Source of the DNA: Theocolax elegans
Taxonomy: Eukaryota; Arthropoda; Insecta; Hymenoptera; Cerocephalidae
Reading direction: 5' to 3'
DNA: 64,000 nt
Assembly (NCBI GenBank): GCA_026168455.1
Contig: CM047425.1
Coordinates: forward strand, 28,820,548-28,884,547
Notes under the pieces: generated by a model
Databases searched by the model: none
What the model saw: only the letters and a program-made list of their open reading frames with translations
What the model was told of the DNA's origin: nothing
Shown here: positions 23,504-34,299 of the stretch, in pieces
How positions within the stretch are numbered: position 1 is the first letter of the stretch
Layout: each line of letters begins with the position of its first letter
Translations under genes and position numbers: made by a program

Positions 23504-23660
23504 CTCTCTCTTTCTATCTGTCATTCTCTCTCATTTTCACAATTTGCCTATCTGTCTTTCTATCTCTCCCTCTCACTGTCACTTTCGCTCTTTCTCATTC
23601 ACTCTCACGCTAAGATGGTGTTTGTCGGACGGACGGACGGACATTATAATTTATCGTTTT
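22783..23660. repeat. Simple-repeat tract (CTCCCTCA, TTTTATAT, TC, GGAC)
   Basis: CT-rich imperfect repeat 22783-23010, a TTTTATATTTTATTTTATAT-type repeat 23012-23160, an A+T-rich spacer with TTATTG words, a TC run 23466-23505, and GGAC units at 23628-23642. The long frames through it (Leu/Ser-rich) are repeat translations. Confidence 0.85.
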
Positions 23661-23839
23661 TTTTTTAATATAACTTAATAATTATAATAATAATTTTTTT
23701 GTCAGTAATATGAAGCATTAACTTATGTAACACATATTTATCATAAAATATATATGTTTTAAGTATTTTTCGCAAGAATTGGTGAGTTTTTACAAAATCG
23801 CTCAAAAAGGTAACTTTAATATAATGTAGATAACTCTTT

Positions 23840-24545
23840 TTACGTCTGTACAGTATGTAAGTGAGAGCTCTGTATCTTATGCATAGAATTTTCGAAATTG
23901 TTTTTCTCTATTTCGATAAATACAAGATTCGTTACTTGTGATAACAAGTGCTTTTTCTTTAAAACTGCAGCTAGATACTCAGCTCCATCTTTAGGTAATC
24001 CTAAATCTCTTATGAGATCATTCAACTCTTTCTGATTGCACTTTTCTGGAGACTTGCTCGTTCCATGTGGAATATACTCATCATCACTTTCACTCGAACT
24101 GTCTCCATTGAAACTTTCATCAATTTGCATTTCTTCTTCAGACAATGAGTTGGCAATGTCCATGAGTTCATCGCCCATTTTAGTAACATTTTCAACGTAA
24201 ACTGGTGTCTTCACAGAAGAGACATTTGCATATTTGATTGTGTTTTTTGTACGTGAGGAGTAGCCTTCTGTGTTTGTCATACAGAAATAACAGTCATCTT
24301 CTGATGTTGACTCAGACCATTCCACAGGTTTTGTAATCTGTAAAAGTTTTACATTTGGATTTTTGTCCCAACGTTTTAGCATGATTCTACATCTATTACA
24401 AATGATTTTCTTGATTCTCTACGTCTATACCAGAGCAATCTCTATAATTTAATTTTAAACTTTCTGATAAATTTCTTCGATTTTTTTTATTTCATACTTT
24501 CCACAAACATAGCAAAATTTATTAGCGCTTTTATTACACTCGTGT
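23840..24545 (-). pseudogene. N-terminal part of the unnamed transposon ORF (partner of 18350-19110)
   Basis: The first piece (24455-24545) reads NKFCYVCGKYEIKKIEEIYQ, a cysteine pair. After a gap, KIICNRCRIMLKRWDKN gives a second cysteine pair, making a zinc-binding region. It continues into CYFCMTNTEGYSSRTKNTI, an acidic linker, and NQKELNDLIRDLGLPKDGAE, all features of the N-terminal half of the same widespread protein family as at 18350-19110. The acidic tract is intact and open for 180 codons, but the start and the junction to the C-terminal half are lost. The LINE and repeats at 19.9-23.7 kb lie between the halves. Confidence 0.7.
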
Positions 24546-24594
24546 GTACTAGAGTTTCTTGTCACATTAAACCCTTCAGAGGCCAAGTTTCCCA

Positions 24595-24815
24595 CCAATG
24601 AAGAGTTGCGGTCGCTTGATGACGACGACTGCGGGCCTGCTTGCTCACCCTGACCAGCCGCCGATACTGGGGTATAGCGAATCCCTGCATCGTAACGCAC
24701 TTATCACCTGTACCTGCCATGACGGTATAATCGCTGTTAACCCAGGGACTCTGCCAGTGTGGGACTGTTGCCCGCCGTCACGACGTGGAGGTGCCCTGGT
24801 TACAGACACAGGCGA
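24595..24815 (-). other. G+C-rich block, unidentified
   Basis: About 220 bases of G+C-rich sequence with abrupt edges. Both strands have short open frames (for example SVTRAPPRRDGGQQSHTGRV on the minus strand). It could be the 5' end of a retroelement or a foreign exon; I cannot tell. No repeat partner in the window. Confidence 0.25.
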
Positions 24816-25029
24816 AGATAAAGTCAAAATATATAAAAATCATGCATGATATAAGTTCAAAAAAATTTATTGCCTAATAAATGCGGACTCTTCAATGCAA
24901 ATTTTCACAATTTTCAGCAATTTTCACAATTTTCTAGCATATTTTCCAAATTCAGAATTTTTTAGCATATTTTCGTAATTCAGTTTCAGGCAATATTAAC
25001 AACAAATATTATAACAATTAACAAAATAA
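24816..25029. other. A+T-rich stretch with repeated CACAATTTTC words
   Basis: Short direct repeats TTTTCACAATTTTCAGCAA and TTTTAGCATATTTTC. May be the inner part of the following LTR-like sequence. Confidence 0.3.
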
Positions 25030-26160
25030 TACCCCGACAACACTTCCTCCCGACTCCGCGTCCCAGAGGGAATTCTGACGGCTGACCGCCTCGGAACCGG
25101 CGACTTTTAGAGTAAAGGAAAATATTAAGAAACACTTCCAGATTTAATTTTAAACCAACACTGTAATTTTATTCAGTAAAATTAATATATATGTTTTATA
25201 AAATTTCTGGCACCGATTTACAAACTATTAACACGATCGCGACCGACATACACGCGTGCACACGGTCTCTCCCACACTCTATGTCCGTCCGGCGGTTAGA
25301 AAAAAAACATAGATAAAAATATAATTAAATTCGGTCGCCTGACGGACTAACCGTAAACAATAGTCGCCTAAATTTTATCAAACGCTGCTCCTACTTCAGA
25401 CTCACGTTACTTTCGACTCTACTCTAGTCCCAATTCTCTACCGACACGTATATTTATTTTTAATTAATTATTTGCCGGCGTGCAATAAATAAAATAATAA
25501 TTAAATTTCCCATACTACCGGCGTATACCCACATCTCACGACCGGCTAGTATATATACGTGCGTGCGCTATACAATAATATATACTTATGTATATGCGCG
25601 CGCGCCGAATATATCTACTCTATATACCGCCGTATATCTTATTCGCATATATTAGGTATACGTGGCCCCTACTCTACTCGCGCGCTCTCTCCCATCATCC
25701 CACCGACGGTCGCTTACTCGAACTCTCCGTGCGCGCAACACTTTCGTTGCTCGAGTGATCCCCCCTTCCTACGTACCTCGCCCGGAGCTGCGCGATCGTC
25801 GCTATTGGTGCCGCATTCCCCAGTAGACGGGTGAAAGGTTGTGAGCACCCGGTCTCCCTCGTTTAGTTTCGTAAGGTGCTCAAACGCGCGCGCACCGGTG
25901 CGCAATCTCCGCCGTCGTCGTCTGCTGGGCACGTCTGATGGTTGGACGCCGCCTAACCTCCCGTCGTGTTTACATCGGCATCGGTTACGCCAGATATCGT
26001 GGAACGAACTGGGCTCGGTTCCTGGTTCACGATACCTCGCGGCCATGGTCTGGCTCGTCTCGGTGTACAGTTCCGTCGGGTATCGGGCGCGTGATTTCTC
26101 CGCTCTCGTGTGCTACAACATAACCGTACCGTTGGTATTAGTTTATATTTAAGTGCACCG
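25030..26160 (-). repeat. Diverged LTR related to the Gypsy LTR at 15.2-16.5 kb (possible solo LTR)
   Basis: Collinear with 15300-16440: shared blocks include CAGAGGGAAT...GACGGCTGACC, CGGAACCGGCG, GTCGCTTACTCGAACTCT, GCTCGAGTGAT and TCACGATACCTC. Many substitutions separate them, so they are different subfamilies or old copies. There is no PBS or gag next to it, so it may be a solo LTR. The right end is cut by a GGGTCTTATTCTGTAAC end at 26161. Confidence 0.65.
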
Positions 26161-26350
26161 GGGTCTTATTCTGTAACTTTAGCGCCCTAGAATATGGTGC
26201 GTTAAGTGGTTCTACGCATGCGCAATAAAATATAACGTCTATTTTTGTAGACCATTGACAGCGCTATTGACAATAACACTGACGATACGTACCATATCTT
26301 CGTAACTTAACGATATTTTGCTGTATTAGCGCCAATTTTATAAACGTCAT
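26161..26350 (+). mobile_element. One end of a DNA transposon with GGGTCTTATTCTGTAACT terminus
   Basis: The terminus GGGTCTTATTCTGTAAC at 26161 matches the arms of the 54-bp hairpins inside the Copia element (GGGCCTGATTCTGTAACTG). Sequence beyond it contains scattered inverted words (GCGTTAAGT and ACTTAACG). The opposite end was not found, so length is unknown. It may be the outer end of the Harbinger element whose genes lie at 34.8-37.4 kb, with the Copia element nested within; that is inference. Confidence 0.4.
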
Positions 26351-27208
26351 TGAACGCGATTTATATAATTCGCGTTAAGTAATAAATACTGCTTGTAAAT
26401 CGTTCTTTCAACTTTTCCTAAATCAAATCTTATTACTAATTTATTTTATTATTGTACGTATTATTTTAGATGATTAAATATAGAGTTCCAATAAAAAAAT
26501 TAAAAAATATTTATTTCCGATTAAAATAAAGAAAAGTTATTAATTTTAAGGAAGCTACTATGAGTTAGTAAATGTAATGAATTAGTAGCAGTTTTTTTTA
26601 TATTTACATTCTTATACGTACTAAGTTCAATACTTTAAAACTTATAAATTCTAAATTTGTTTTAGTTGTTTTTTTAATAATTAAATTTTATAGATTATTA
26701 CTTCCTATTAATACAATTTGTCGATTTGCCAAAAAGATGTTAAAAGTATGTTTTGACATGTCTAGACTCTAAATCACGTATTTTTAGAAAGTGTCCGTAT
26801 GGATGTCTCTGTGTGAGAATATGTATTTGACAAAATTTCAAGTACTTATCGATTAATTCGTAATTAAAAATAAATAAAAACTAACAAAATTAAGTTTTCT
26901 TTGACAAACGCTTTCGGTCATAAAAAGCTTTTAATCCATTTGAAATTTTGGGAAATGGTAGTCTTTATGGTGACAAAGATCCCTATACTTTTTTATCTAA
27001 AAAGGTTCGTAATTATCAAAGACATTGAGTATTATATATTTGTTAATGAAATTTTTTATTACTATTATCACTGAAACTTACAGGAAAAATTAAGAGAAAT
27101 TAATTAATTAAATAATTGATATTAACACTGTCTTCTTAAATCGTTTATTGATTTTATAATAGTTGTAATTAATTAAAAAATAAAAATATACGTTATGAGT
27201 GTGCAATA
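26351..27208. other. A+T-rich non-coding stretch
   Basis: No reading frame, repeat or structure worth calling. Confidence 0.4.
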
Positions 27209-27210
27209 TA

Positions 27211-27692
27211 CAGGGTGTTAAAAAACGAAGATATTCGGTGACCGCTACGCGATAGAGCAGAAAATTCTGAGTAAAATATCTCTGACAAGTTTTCCGCTAC
27301 AACAAATAGATAAGCCGCAAAAAATTATTGAAAATAGCGTAATTGTAGAGTGTGAGTGGGGACACCCGCCACGTACATACTCGCAGCGTGGCATTTCCCC
27401 GCCGCTCGCTAAAACATCAATAATAAGCGTATTAACACGTTTCGTTAATTATGTTAACAGGCGCAATTAATTACATTTTATTTAAAAAATAAAATATTAC
27501 GATTATTATTATTGTTTATTTATTATCGATTTTAATAATTCGGGTACGAAAATTATCATTATCTTCGATTTTTTCCCGTGCATTTTAGATCGATCAAAGA
27601 ACCAATAAAATGTAATTAATTGCGCCTGTTAACATAATTAACGAAACGCGTTAATAGGCTTACTATTGATTTTTTCGTTTTTTAACACCCTG
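27211..27692. mobile_element. MITE with CAGGGTGTTAAAAAACGAA inverted ends
   Basis: Terminal inverted repeat CAGGGTGTTAAAAAACGAA with inverse TTCGTTTTTTAACACCCTG. A second inverted pair further in (27425-27485 and 27600-27655, ATAATTAACGAAACG) makes most of the element fold on itself. TA precedes the left end but TT follows the right, so the target duplication is unclear. No coding capacity. CAGGGTG-type ends occur on many insect MITEs. Confidence 0.8.
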
Positions 27693-27817
27693 TTTATTTA
27701 TTAAAAATAGTGTAATACATTCTGTAATATGCATTAATGGTTGTCATTGCGACATTGATTATCTTCAAATTCTTCTTCTAACCTGTACAAACATATATAA
27801 AACACACTCATATATAT

Positions 27818-28173
27818 TGTTGAGGTGTGGATATAAAATGGAGAGAATTTTATTTAATAATGATGTGGATTTATTTAACTACTACATCTTATATACATCG
27901 ACGTGTTTATTTGGCGAAGGCTCAAGCCAGAAAGCTCGAGTCGTACTCACCACATACTGGAGAGGGGAGACTTACCAGTGTGTCTCCACTCACACTCATT
28001 AGCACGCTCACTTATTTCGGCGTGCTTCACACTGTACATGATTAGCGTACAATATTGAACTTGGTTTGAACTTGGGTATATAACATGAACTTGGTTTGAA
28101 CTTGGGTATATAACATGAACTTGGTTTGAACTTGGGTATATAACAATATAAATGTACATATTATATTTCAACA
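27818..28173 (-). repeat. Copia 3' LTR with three 30-bp repeats
   Basis: 356 bases. Compared with the other LTR it lacks about 50 bases near 27935 but carries three copies of a 30-base unit (AACTTGGTTTGAACTTGGGT plus TATATAACATG) at 28055-28142, where the other LTR has one. Confidence 0.95.
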
Positions 28174-28186
28174 CGCCTCCTTACAT
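28174..28186 (-). promoter_or_regulatory. Copia polypurine tract
   Basis: Minus strand GTAAGGAGGCG lies directly before the 3' LTR, the position and composition expected for the plus-strand primer. Confidence 0.6.
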
Positions 28187-28219
28187 TTATATTGTATTAT
28201 TTATTTAAACTTCTTTGCT

Positions 28220-29170
28220 CTAAATTATATTCAGCTTCATTCTGAATTTTTCAAACTTTTCTTTGCATAATGCTTTAGTAAAAATATCCGCAACATTTTC
28301 ATTTGAATCAATTTTACACACTTCAATTAATTTTTCCTTTACACTCTCATGTACAAAATGATAATGTATTTCTATATGTTTTGAATTTTTCGTAAAATTA
28401 CCATTATTTGCAATGTTTATTGCTCCCGAATTGTATTCATAAATTTTTATAGATTCATTTATACTTATGTCGAATATTTTTACTAATTCTCTTATAAATT
28501 TTATTTCACTTACTACCTCAGATAATGCTACATACTCTGCATACGTCGAAGCTTTGGTTATACATTTTTGTTTTCGAGATTTCCAATCGATCACATTCCC
28601 ATACACATTTAAATCATATCCAGTCGTAGATTTTCGATCATTATTATCGCCTGCCCAATCGGCATCAACATAGCAAGTTATAGTATCGTAATTTTCATTT
28701 CTTTTATAGTGTAAATTTAAATCTTTTGTTAAGTACAAATATTTCAAAATTCGCAATGCGTATTTCCAATGTGTTTCGCTATAACTATTTTGATATCTAC
28801 TCAAATAATTAACACTATAACTTATATCTGGCCTTGTATTTGAACTAATGTATAATAAAGCACCTATTAAATTTCTATAGTTTATATTTGACTCACAGCT
28901 TTCAGATTTCTCCAGCTTTAAATTTGTCTCCATAGGAGTACTATACAATCTACTGTTTTGTATTTGATATTTCTCAACTAACGACTCTATATATTTCGTT
29001 TGGCTTAAAGTAAGCTTATTTTCTAGATAATCATAAGTTATATTTATTCCGAGATACTCTTTGATTTCTCCTAAGTCTTTCATTTTAAATTTATCTGACA
29101 AGAGTTTCTTAACGCTTTGAATGTTTTCCTTACTTTTAATGCAAATTAATAAATCATCTACATAAATCAA
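28220..29170 (-). pseudogene. Copia pol: RT palm and RNase H
   Basis: A 316-codon frame starting at the catalytic MIYVDDLLICIKSKENI. Next come the RT thumb (KMKDLGEIKEYLGINI, then IGALLYISSNTRPDISYSVN) and RNase H (CYVDADWAGDNNDRKSTTGY, then EYVALSEVVSEIKFIREL and NKHIE-like SKHIEIHYHFVHE). It ends normally at the C-terminus. Upstream RT is in other frames, so translation as one protein is impossible in this copy. Confidence 0.9.
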
Positions 29171-29254
29171 AATATAAATTTCATTTTTCTCTTTACCTTT
29201 TTTATATAAACATAAATCTACATTATTTCTTTTGAATGCTAATTTTGTAATACA

Positions 29255-30061
29255 CTAATCAAAATACTCATACCAGTCTCTCGGACTTTCTCGTAATCCA
29301 TACAACGCTTTTGACAATTTGTATACTCTATTTGTTTTATCTTCGTAACCTTTTGGTTGATTTACATATACCTCAGAGTTTATTTTTCCATTAAGAAATG
29401 CAGTTTCTACATCCATTTGTTCAATTTTTAATTCATTTTGACAACAATAAGAAAGTAAAATTTTTAAGGTTTGATTCTTTGCTACTGGGGCCTGATTCTG
29501 TAACTGTATCGATGGTGACATACAGTTACAGAATCAGGCCCCTGGAGCGTATATGTCATCAATTTCATTTGTTTGTTGAAAACCTCTTACAACTAGCCTA
29601 GCTTTATATCTATCATCAGATTTTCTCGTATAAACCCATTTAACATCTAACACTTTTTTGTCTTTTATTCTTTCTACTAATATCCAGGTTTTATTTATTC
29701 CGAGATACTCTTTGATTTCTCCTAAGTCTTTCATTTTAAATTTATCTGACAAGAGTTTCTTAACGCTTTGAATGTTTTCCTTACTTTTAATGCAAATTAA
29801 TAAAATACTCATACCAGTCTCTCGGACTTTCTCGTAATCCATACAACGCTTTGACAATTTGTATACTCTATTTGTTTTATCTTCGTAACCTTTTGGTTGA
29901 TTTACATATACCTCAGAGTTTATTTTTCCATTAAGAAATGCAGTTTCTACATCCATTTGTTCAATTTTTAATTCATTTTGACAACAATAAGAAAGTAAAA
30001 TTTTTAAGGTTTGATTCTTTGCTACTGGGGCCTGATTCTGTAACTGTATCGATGGTGACAT
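29255..30061 (-). pseudogene. Copia RT N-terminal half, two copies, broken
   Basis: Each copy reads VAKNQTLKILLSYC, then KIEQMDVETAFLNGKINSEV and QPKGYEDKTNRVYKLSK, the Copia RT fingers region. A 54-bp hairpin insertion interrupts the conserved AP-V-A motif, and stops follow. 29534-30061 is a fusion frame produced by the duplication rather than a native protein. Confidence 0.85.
29488..29541. mobile_element. 54-bp hairpin remnant with GGGCCTGATTCTGTAACTG arms, CTG target duplication (first copy)
   Basis: Two inverted ends of GGGCCTGATTCTGTAACTG separated by about 16 bases. CTG is present on both sides (29485-29487 and 29542-29544). Removing it with one CTG restores the conserved RT motif frame, so the 3-bp duplication is real. 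It is a transposon reduced to its ends. Confidence 0.85.
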
Positions 30062-30081
30062 ACAGTTACAGAATCAGGCCC
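30028..30081. mobile_element. 54-bp hairpin remnant (second copy, by duplication)
   Basis: Identical to the one at 29488-29541 and at the same place in the duplicated RT segment, so it was copied with the segment and not inserted independently. Confidence 0.85.
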
Positions 30082-31249
30082 CTGGAGCGTATATGTCATC
30101 AATTTCATTTGTTTGTTGAAAACCTCTTACAACTAGCCTAGCTTTATATCTATCATCAGATTTTCTCGTATAAACCCATTTAACATCTAACACTTTTTTG
30201 TCTTTTATTCTTTCTACTAATATCCAGGTTTTATTTTTAGTTATGCAATCTATTTCTTGATTCATTGCTTTTTCCCAATTTTTACTATCTTCAGAATTTA
30301 TCGCCTCCTCAAATGTACCAGGCGTATCTACTCTACAGTAATTTACACATATGTTATAAGAACTACCATTACTAAATTTTCCCGAAGGTTGATTTAGTAA
30401 TGAAATTGAAGCGCTGTTATTCGGATACCTAATCGGACTTTTCTTTTCGCGTGTAGATCTACGCGGCAATGTTAGCTTCTCATATTTTTTATTACTTTGT
30501 TCTTCTTCATTTTCGTCCGCGCTTTCAAAAACGCTATCATTTAACTCGTTTTCATTTAACTCGTTTTCTGTATTTTCATCGTTTTCTTTTTCATTTTTAT
30601 TTTCATCAAAACTAATACATTTAATATTTTCTTCGATAAATTCAACATGCCTTGTAACTAATATTTTATTATTTAACAAAACTCTATAGCCAACATTACT
30701 ATAGCCTAATAGAATTCCCATATCCGCTTTTTTATCCCATTTTAAAAATCTTTTTTGTTCTGGCCTTTTTACAAAAACTTTACTCCCATATAAGCGTAAA
30801 TGTTCAACATTCGGTTTCTTCCTAAAGAAAATTTCATACGTAGTTTTTCTCTCAATAGTATTAGCGAGCGTTCGATTTTTCAAATAAGTAGCCGCACATA
30901 TTATTTCAGGCCAAAACCGTTTGTGTACTTGTGCCTCTGTTAGTAAACATCGCGACATATCCATTATCGCTCTATTGAATCTTTCCGCTGTACCATTTAA
31001 CTCGTGTACATAGGCTGGACAATTATTCAAAATAATGCCTTTCTCTCTCGTAAATTTATAGAAACGATTATTTAAATATTCTTTCCCGTTATCGCATCTC
31101 AGAATTTTTACGCGTTTTCCAGTTATATTTTCAATTTCATTCACATATTGAATTAAACAATTATATACCTCATCTTTAGTCTTAATACAATAAACCTTAG
31201 CTATTTTGCTATAATCATCCATAAAAGAAACAAAATAACACAGCCACAC
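30074..31249 (-). pseudogene. Copia pol: integrase core to RT linker
   Basis: Contains FVSFMDDYSKIAKVYC, the second catalytic Asp in ILRCDNGKEYLNNRFYKF and the Glu region ELNGTAERFNRAIMDMSRCL. A Copia-type linker follows (RLYGSKVFVKRP, then KKSPIRYPNNS) and the start of RT (WEKAMNQEIDCITKNKTWIL). The first codons at 31240-31249 belong to the inserted transposon. The true integrase continues at 32507 on the far side of it. Confidence 0.85.
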
Positions 31250-32506
31250 AAAAAAAAAAAGTCAAAACCCACGGACCAGACCATATATACCTTATGTTTT
31301 TGAGGTCGCTGATTCCGAATCCGTGGTCCGTTTGACCCCATCACCTCAGGATCAAGGTCAGGTCAAGGTCAAATTTACAAAATTAACGGCAACCAAGGTT
31401 TAACAGTATACATATATGTTTTTGAGGTCGCTGATTCCGAACCCGTGGTCCGTTTGACCCCATCACCTCAGGGTCAAGGTCAGGTCAAGGTCAAATTTAC
31501 AAAATTAACGGCAACCAAGGTTTAACAGTATACATATATGTTTTTGAAGTCGCTGATTCCGAATCCGTGGTCCATTTGACCCCATCACCTCAGGGTCAAG
31601 GTCAGGTCAAGGTCAAATTTACAAAATTAACGGCATCGAAGGTATAACAGTATACATATATGTTTTTGGGGTCGCCGAATCCGAATCCGTGGTCCGTTTG
31701 ACCCCATCACCTCAGGGTCAAGGTCAGGTCAAGGTCAAATTTACAAAATTAACGGCAACCAAGGTTTAACAGTATACATATATGTTTTTGAGGTCGCTGA
31801 TTCCGAATCCGTGGTCCGTTTGACATCATCACCTCAGGGTCAAGGTCAGGTGAAGGTCAAATTTACAAAATTAACGGCAACCAAGGTTTAACAGTATATA
31901 CATATATATATGTTTTTGAAGTCGCTGATTCCGAATCCGTGGTCCGTTTGACCCCATCACCTCAGGGTCAAGGTCAGATCAAGGTCAAATTTGATCTTCA
32001 CCTGACCTTCACCTGACCTTGACCCTGAGGTGATGATGTCAAACGGACCACGGATTCGGAATCAGCGACCTCAAAAACATATATGTATACTGTTAAACCT
32101 TGGTATCCGTTAATTTTGTAAATTTGACCTTGACCTGACCTTGACCCTGAGGTGATGGGGTCAAACGGACCACGGATTCGGAATCAGCGACTTCAAAAAC
32201 ATATATATATATATATACTGTTAAACCTTGGTTGCCGTTAATTTTGTAAATTTGACCTTCACCTGACCTTGACCCTGAGGTGATGGGGTCAAACGGACCA
32301 CGGATTCGGAATCAGCGACCTCAAAAACATATATGTATACTGCTAAACCTTGGTTGCCGTTAATTTTGTAAATTTGACCTTGACCTGACCTTGATCCTGA
32401 GGTGATGGGGTCAAACGGACCACGGATTCGGAATCAACGACCTCAAAAACATAAGCTATATATGATCTGGTCCGTGGGTTTTGACATTTTTTTTTGTGTG
32501 GCTGTG
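31239..32506. mobile_element. 1268-bp inverted-repeat transposon in Copia integrase, TAA target duplication
   Basis: Ends CACAGCCACAC followed by an A-run and GTCAAAACCCACGGACCAGA, inverted at the right (about 43 bp). TAA flanks both sides (31236-31238, 32507-32509), and excision with one TAA rejoins the integrase frame exactly. A 3-bp TAA/TTA duplication is the PIF/Harbinger preference. The interior is six 122-bp direct units then four inverted units, with the turn near 31988. No coding capacity. Confidence 0.9.
31302..32460. repeat. 122-bp tandem units in inverted halves, rich in TCAAGGTCA motifs
   Basis: Unit starts at about 31302, 31424 and 31546 show the 122-bp period. Each unit has GTCAAGGTCAGGTCAAGGTC, that is two TCAAGGTCA words, the extended half-site bound by FTZ-F1/SF-1 and ERR-type nuclear receptors. 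Some units have one base changed (for example GATCAAGGTCA). Confidence 0.85.
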
Positions 32507-33200
32507 TAATTTTCCCCATTAAATCCAGTAGTTTTAAATGGACCGCAAACATCAGTATGTATAATCTCCAAAATATCGTTTGCTCGTGTTCTATTATTTT
32601 TAAAAGGAAGATTATGCATTTTATTCTCTATGCAAATTTTACACTTCATATATTCCGATTCAAGTTCATTAGGAGTTCCCGTTAGCAACTGTTGTTTACA
32701 TAATGTATACAAATAACTAAAGTTTACGTGCCCTAAGACTCTATGCCATCGTTCCTTTTGACTCATATTTTTATTTTTCTCGGCACTATTTACATACGTC
32801 TCACATTTCAATTTACTTTTCATTTTGAATACTCGATTTTCTTTGTAAGCTACAGCTATTAATCTATTATTTTTATCTATAACTTTCGCATAATTTCCTT
32901 TTGAAACAATCGTATTTTCGTTATCGATTAATTTCCCAAAACTAATAAGATTCATGTTCATTTCTTTAGTATAAAATACATTTTTCATATTTACTTCATT
33001 TTGTTTTCCATACGCATCAAAATAACTAACAACATTTCCAATCTTTGTTGCTTTTATAGACCGATTATCGGCTAAATAAATATTTATCTGTTCTTTCAAG
33101 ACAATACATTTTTCAAAGTAACTTTCAACATTTAGAATATGATCCGAACACCCGCTGTCTAATAACCAATGTATTTCGTTACATGACCTAACGTCACCTT
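32507..33200 (-). pseudogene. Copia protease, GAG-pre-integrase and integrase N-terminus
   Basis: The upstream part reads HWLLDSGCSDHILNVES, the aspartic protease active site (D-S-G). 32510-33099 continues: INIYLADNRSIKATKIGNVV, then the HHCC module KERWHRVLGHVNFSYLYTLC with CKICIENK, then the first integrase Asp in EIIHTDVCGPF. The frame runs into the inserted transposon at 32506. Codons shown beyond that are not native. Confidence 0.85.
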
Positions 33201-33392
33201 GACTATGCTGCGCTGCATGAGCTGTTGCTGTCCAAGCGCTCGTACCAGTTCCGCTCTGCTCACCTTGGTTTAAAACTTGTTGTCAACGAAAATTTCCACG
33301 CCCTCTGCTGTAGTTGCCTCTTGTGCCTTGCCGTCCTCTGTCTCTACTGCTTTGACCTCGAGTTGAAACTTGCCATGTTCCGCTGCTTTGTG

Positions 33393-34154
33393 CTACTTGG
33401 CCTCCATCTTGGCATTCTTTTGCGAAATGTCCAGCTTTCCCGCATTTATAGCAATTTCCTTTTTGACTTTTCTTCGCAGTAAATACACTTGATTTTTTTC
33501 ATTATCTTCATTTTGATTTTTCAATTCAGCTAGTTTAATTTTATTCTTTACATAATCTGTCGTTTGATCTTCTTCTTTTAATGTATCGATCAAATCACCA
33601 ATATAACTGTATGATTCTGGCAACGTGTTTAGTATATAATTTAATTTCTCTTTTTCACTTATTTTGGCTCCTGCGCTTTTCAATTCGTTCACAGCTTTTT
33701 CAAAGTCGGTGAAAAATGACGCTGTATCACCATAATTATTCAATCTTATTTTTTCAATTCTGTTTCTGCACACAATTTGTAATTCTGTAGATTCTTTCAA
33801 ATACATACCGTCTAATTTCTTTATTATCTCATAGGCTGTTGTCTCTTCACAAACAAATTCCAATTGCCTATTTGAAATCGAGCTGTATATTATATTAATA
33901 GCCTTTAAATCTTGTTCATCCCAATTTGCTGCATCTGTAATAGCTTTTTCCCTTGTAATCACTGTATCACACTTTTTCATCTTCATAAACATTGCGATGC
34001 TCTTTTTCCACATGCTATAATTTTCTCCATCAAACACTGGGATATTTATCTCTTTTCTCTCCATATCGTATTCTTCAATATCGAACTTTCCTTCGTGTTC
34101 AGATATACTTTCTTCTTTCTTTACCTCTTCTTCAACAATTTTGTCTTTATCCAT
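33393..34154 (-). pseudogene. Copia gag
   Basis: A 253-codon frame from the ATG at 34154. Acidic start, then INIPVFDGENYSMWKKSIAM and a helical UBN2/Copia-type gag core (AYEIIKKLDGMYLKES, then LKSAGAKISEKEKLNYILNT). A frameshift near 33460 hides the zinc knuckle, which is in another frame (CYKCGKAGHFAKEC, about 33420-33460). An Arg/Gly/Gln-rich stretch and a stop precede protease. The start fits: first ATG after the leader. Confidence 0.85.
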
Positions 34155-34283
34155 AAACGTCTGGAATGTTCCTTCGGATTCGGACTTTTCACTTTACTCA
34201 GACACGTGGCTTCCTTTCTTCTTTCTTCTTAAATATTTCCTTATTTTCCCAAAGGTTGATAAGAAAATAATTAAAAATACTAA

Positions 34284-34299
34284 CCACGCTCTACTACCA
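34284..34299 (-). promoter_or_regulatory. Copia primer-binding site
   Basis: TGGTAGTAGAGCGTGG on the minus strand lies directly next to the LTR. It resembles the complement of the 3' end of initiator Met tRNA (TGGTAGCAGAG), which is known for Copia-type elements, with a few mismatches. Confidence 0.7.

Larger units (their letters stand above)
29042..30238 (-). repeat. Internal duplication within Copia RT
   Basis: Segment 29042-29160 recurs at 29694-29805, and 29263-29690 recurs at 29803-30238, nearly identical. The 102 bases between them in the first copy (29161-29262, with the YVDD region) are missing in the second. So the unit was duplicated and then, or at the same time, partly deleted. 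The 54-bp hairpin insertion is in both copies and is older than the duplication. Confidence 0.85.

Noticed and set aside
22702..23678. Long Leu/Ser-rich reading frames
   Set aside because: They are translations of CT-rich and TC microsatellites with no codon or domain signal.
32143..32300. Hammerhead core-like CTGAGGTGATG in the 122-bp repeats
   Set aside because: Core does not fit CUGANGA and there is no paired GAAA with flanking stems.
31302..32460. CRISPR-like array in the 122-bp repeats
   Set aside because: The units are contiguous with no unique spacers and lie within a eukaryotic transposon.
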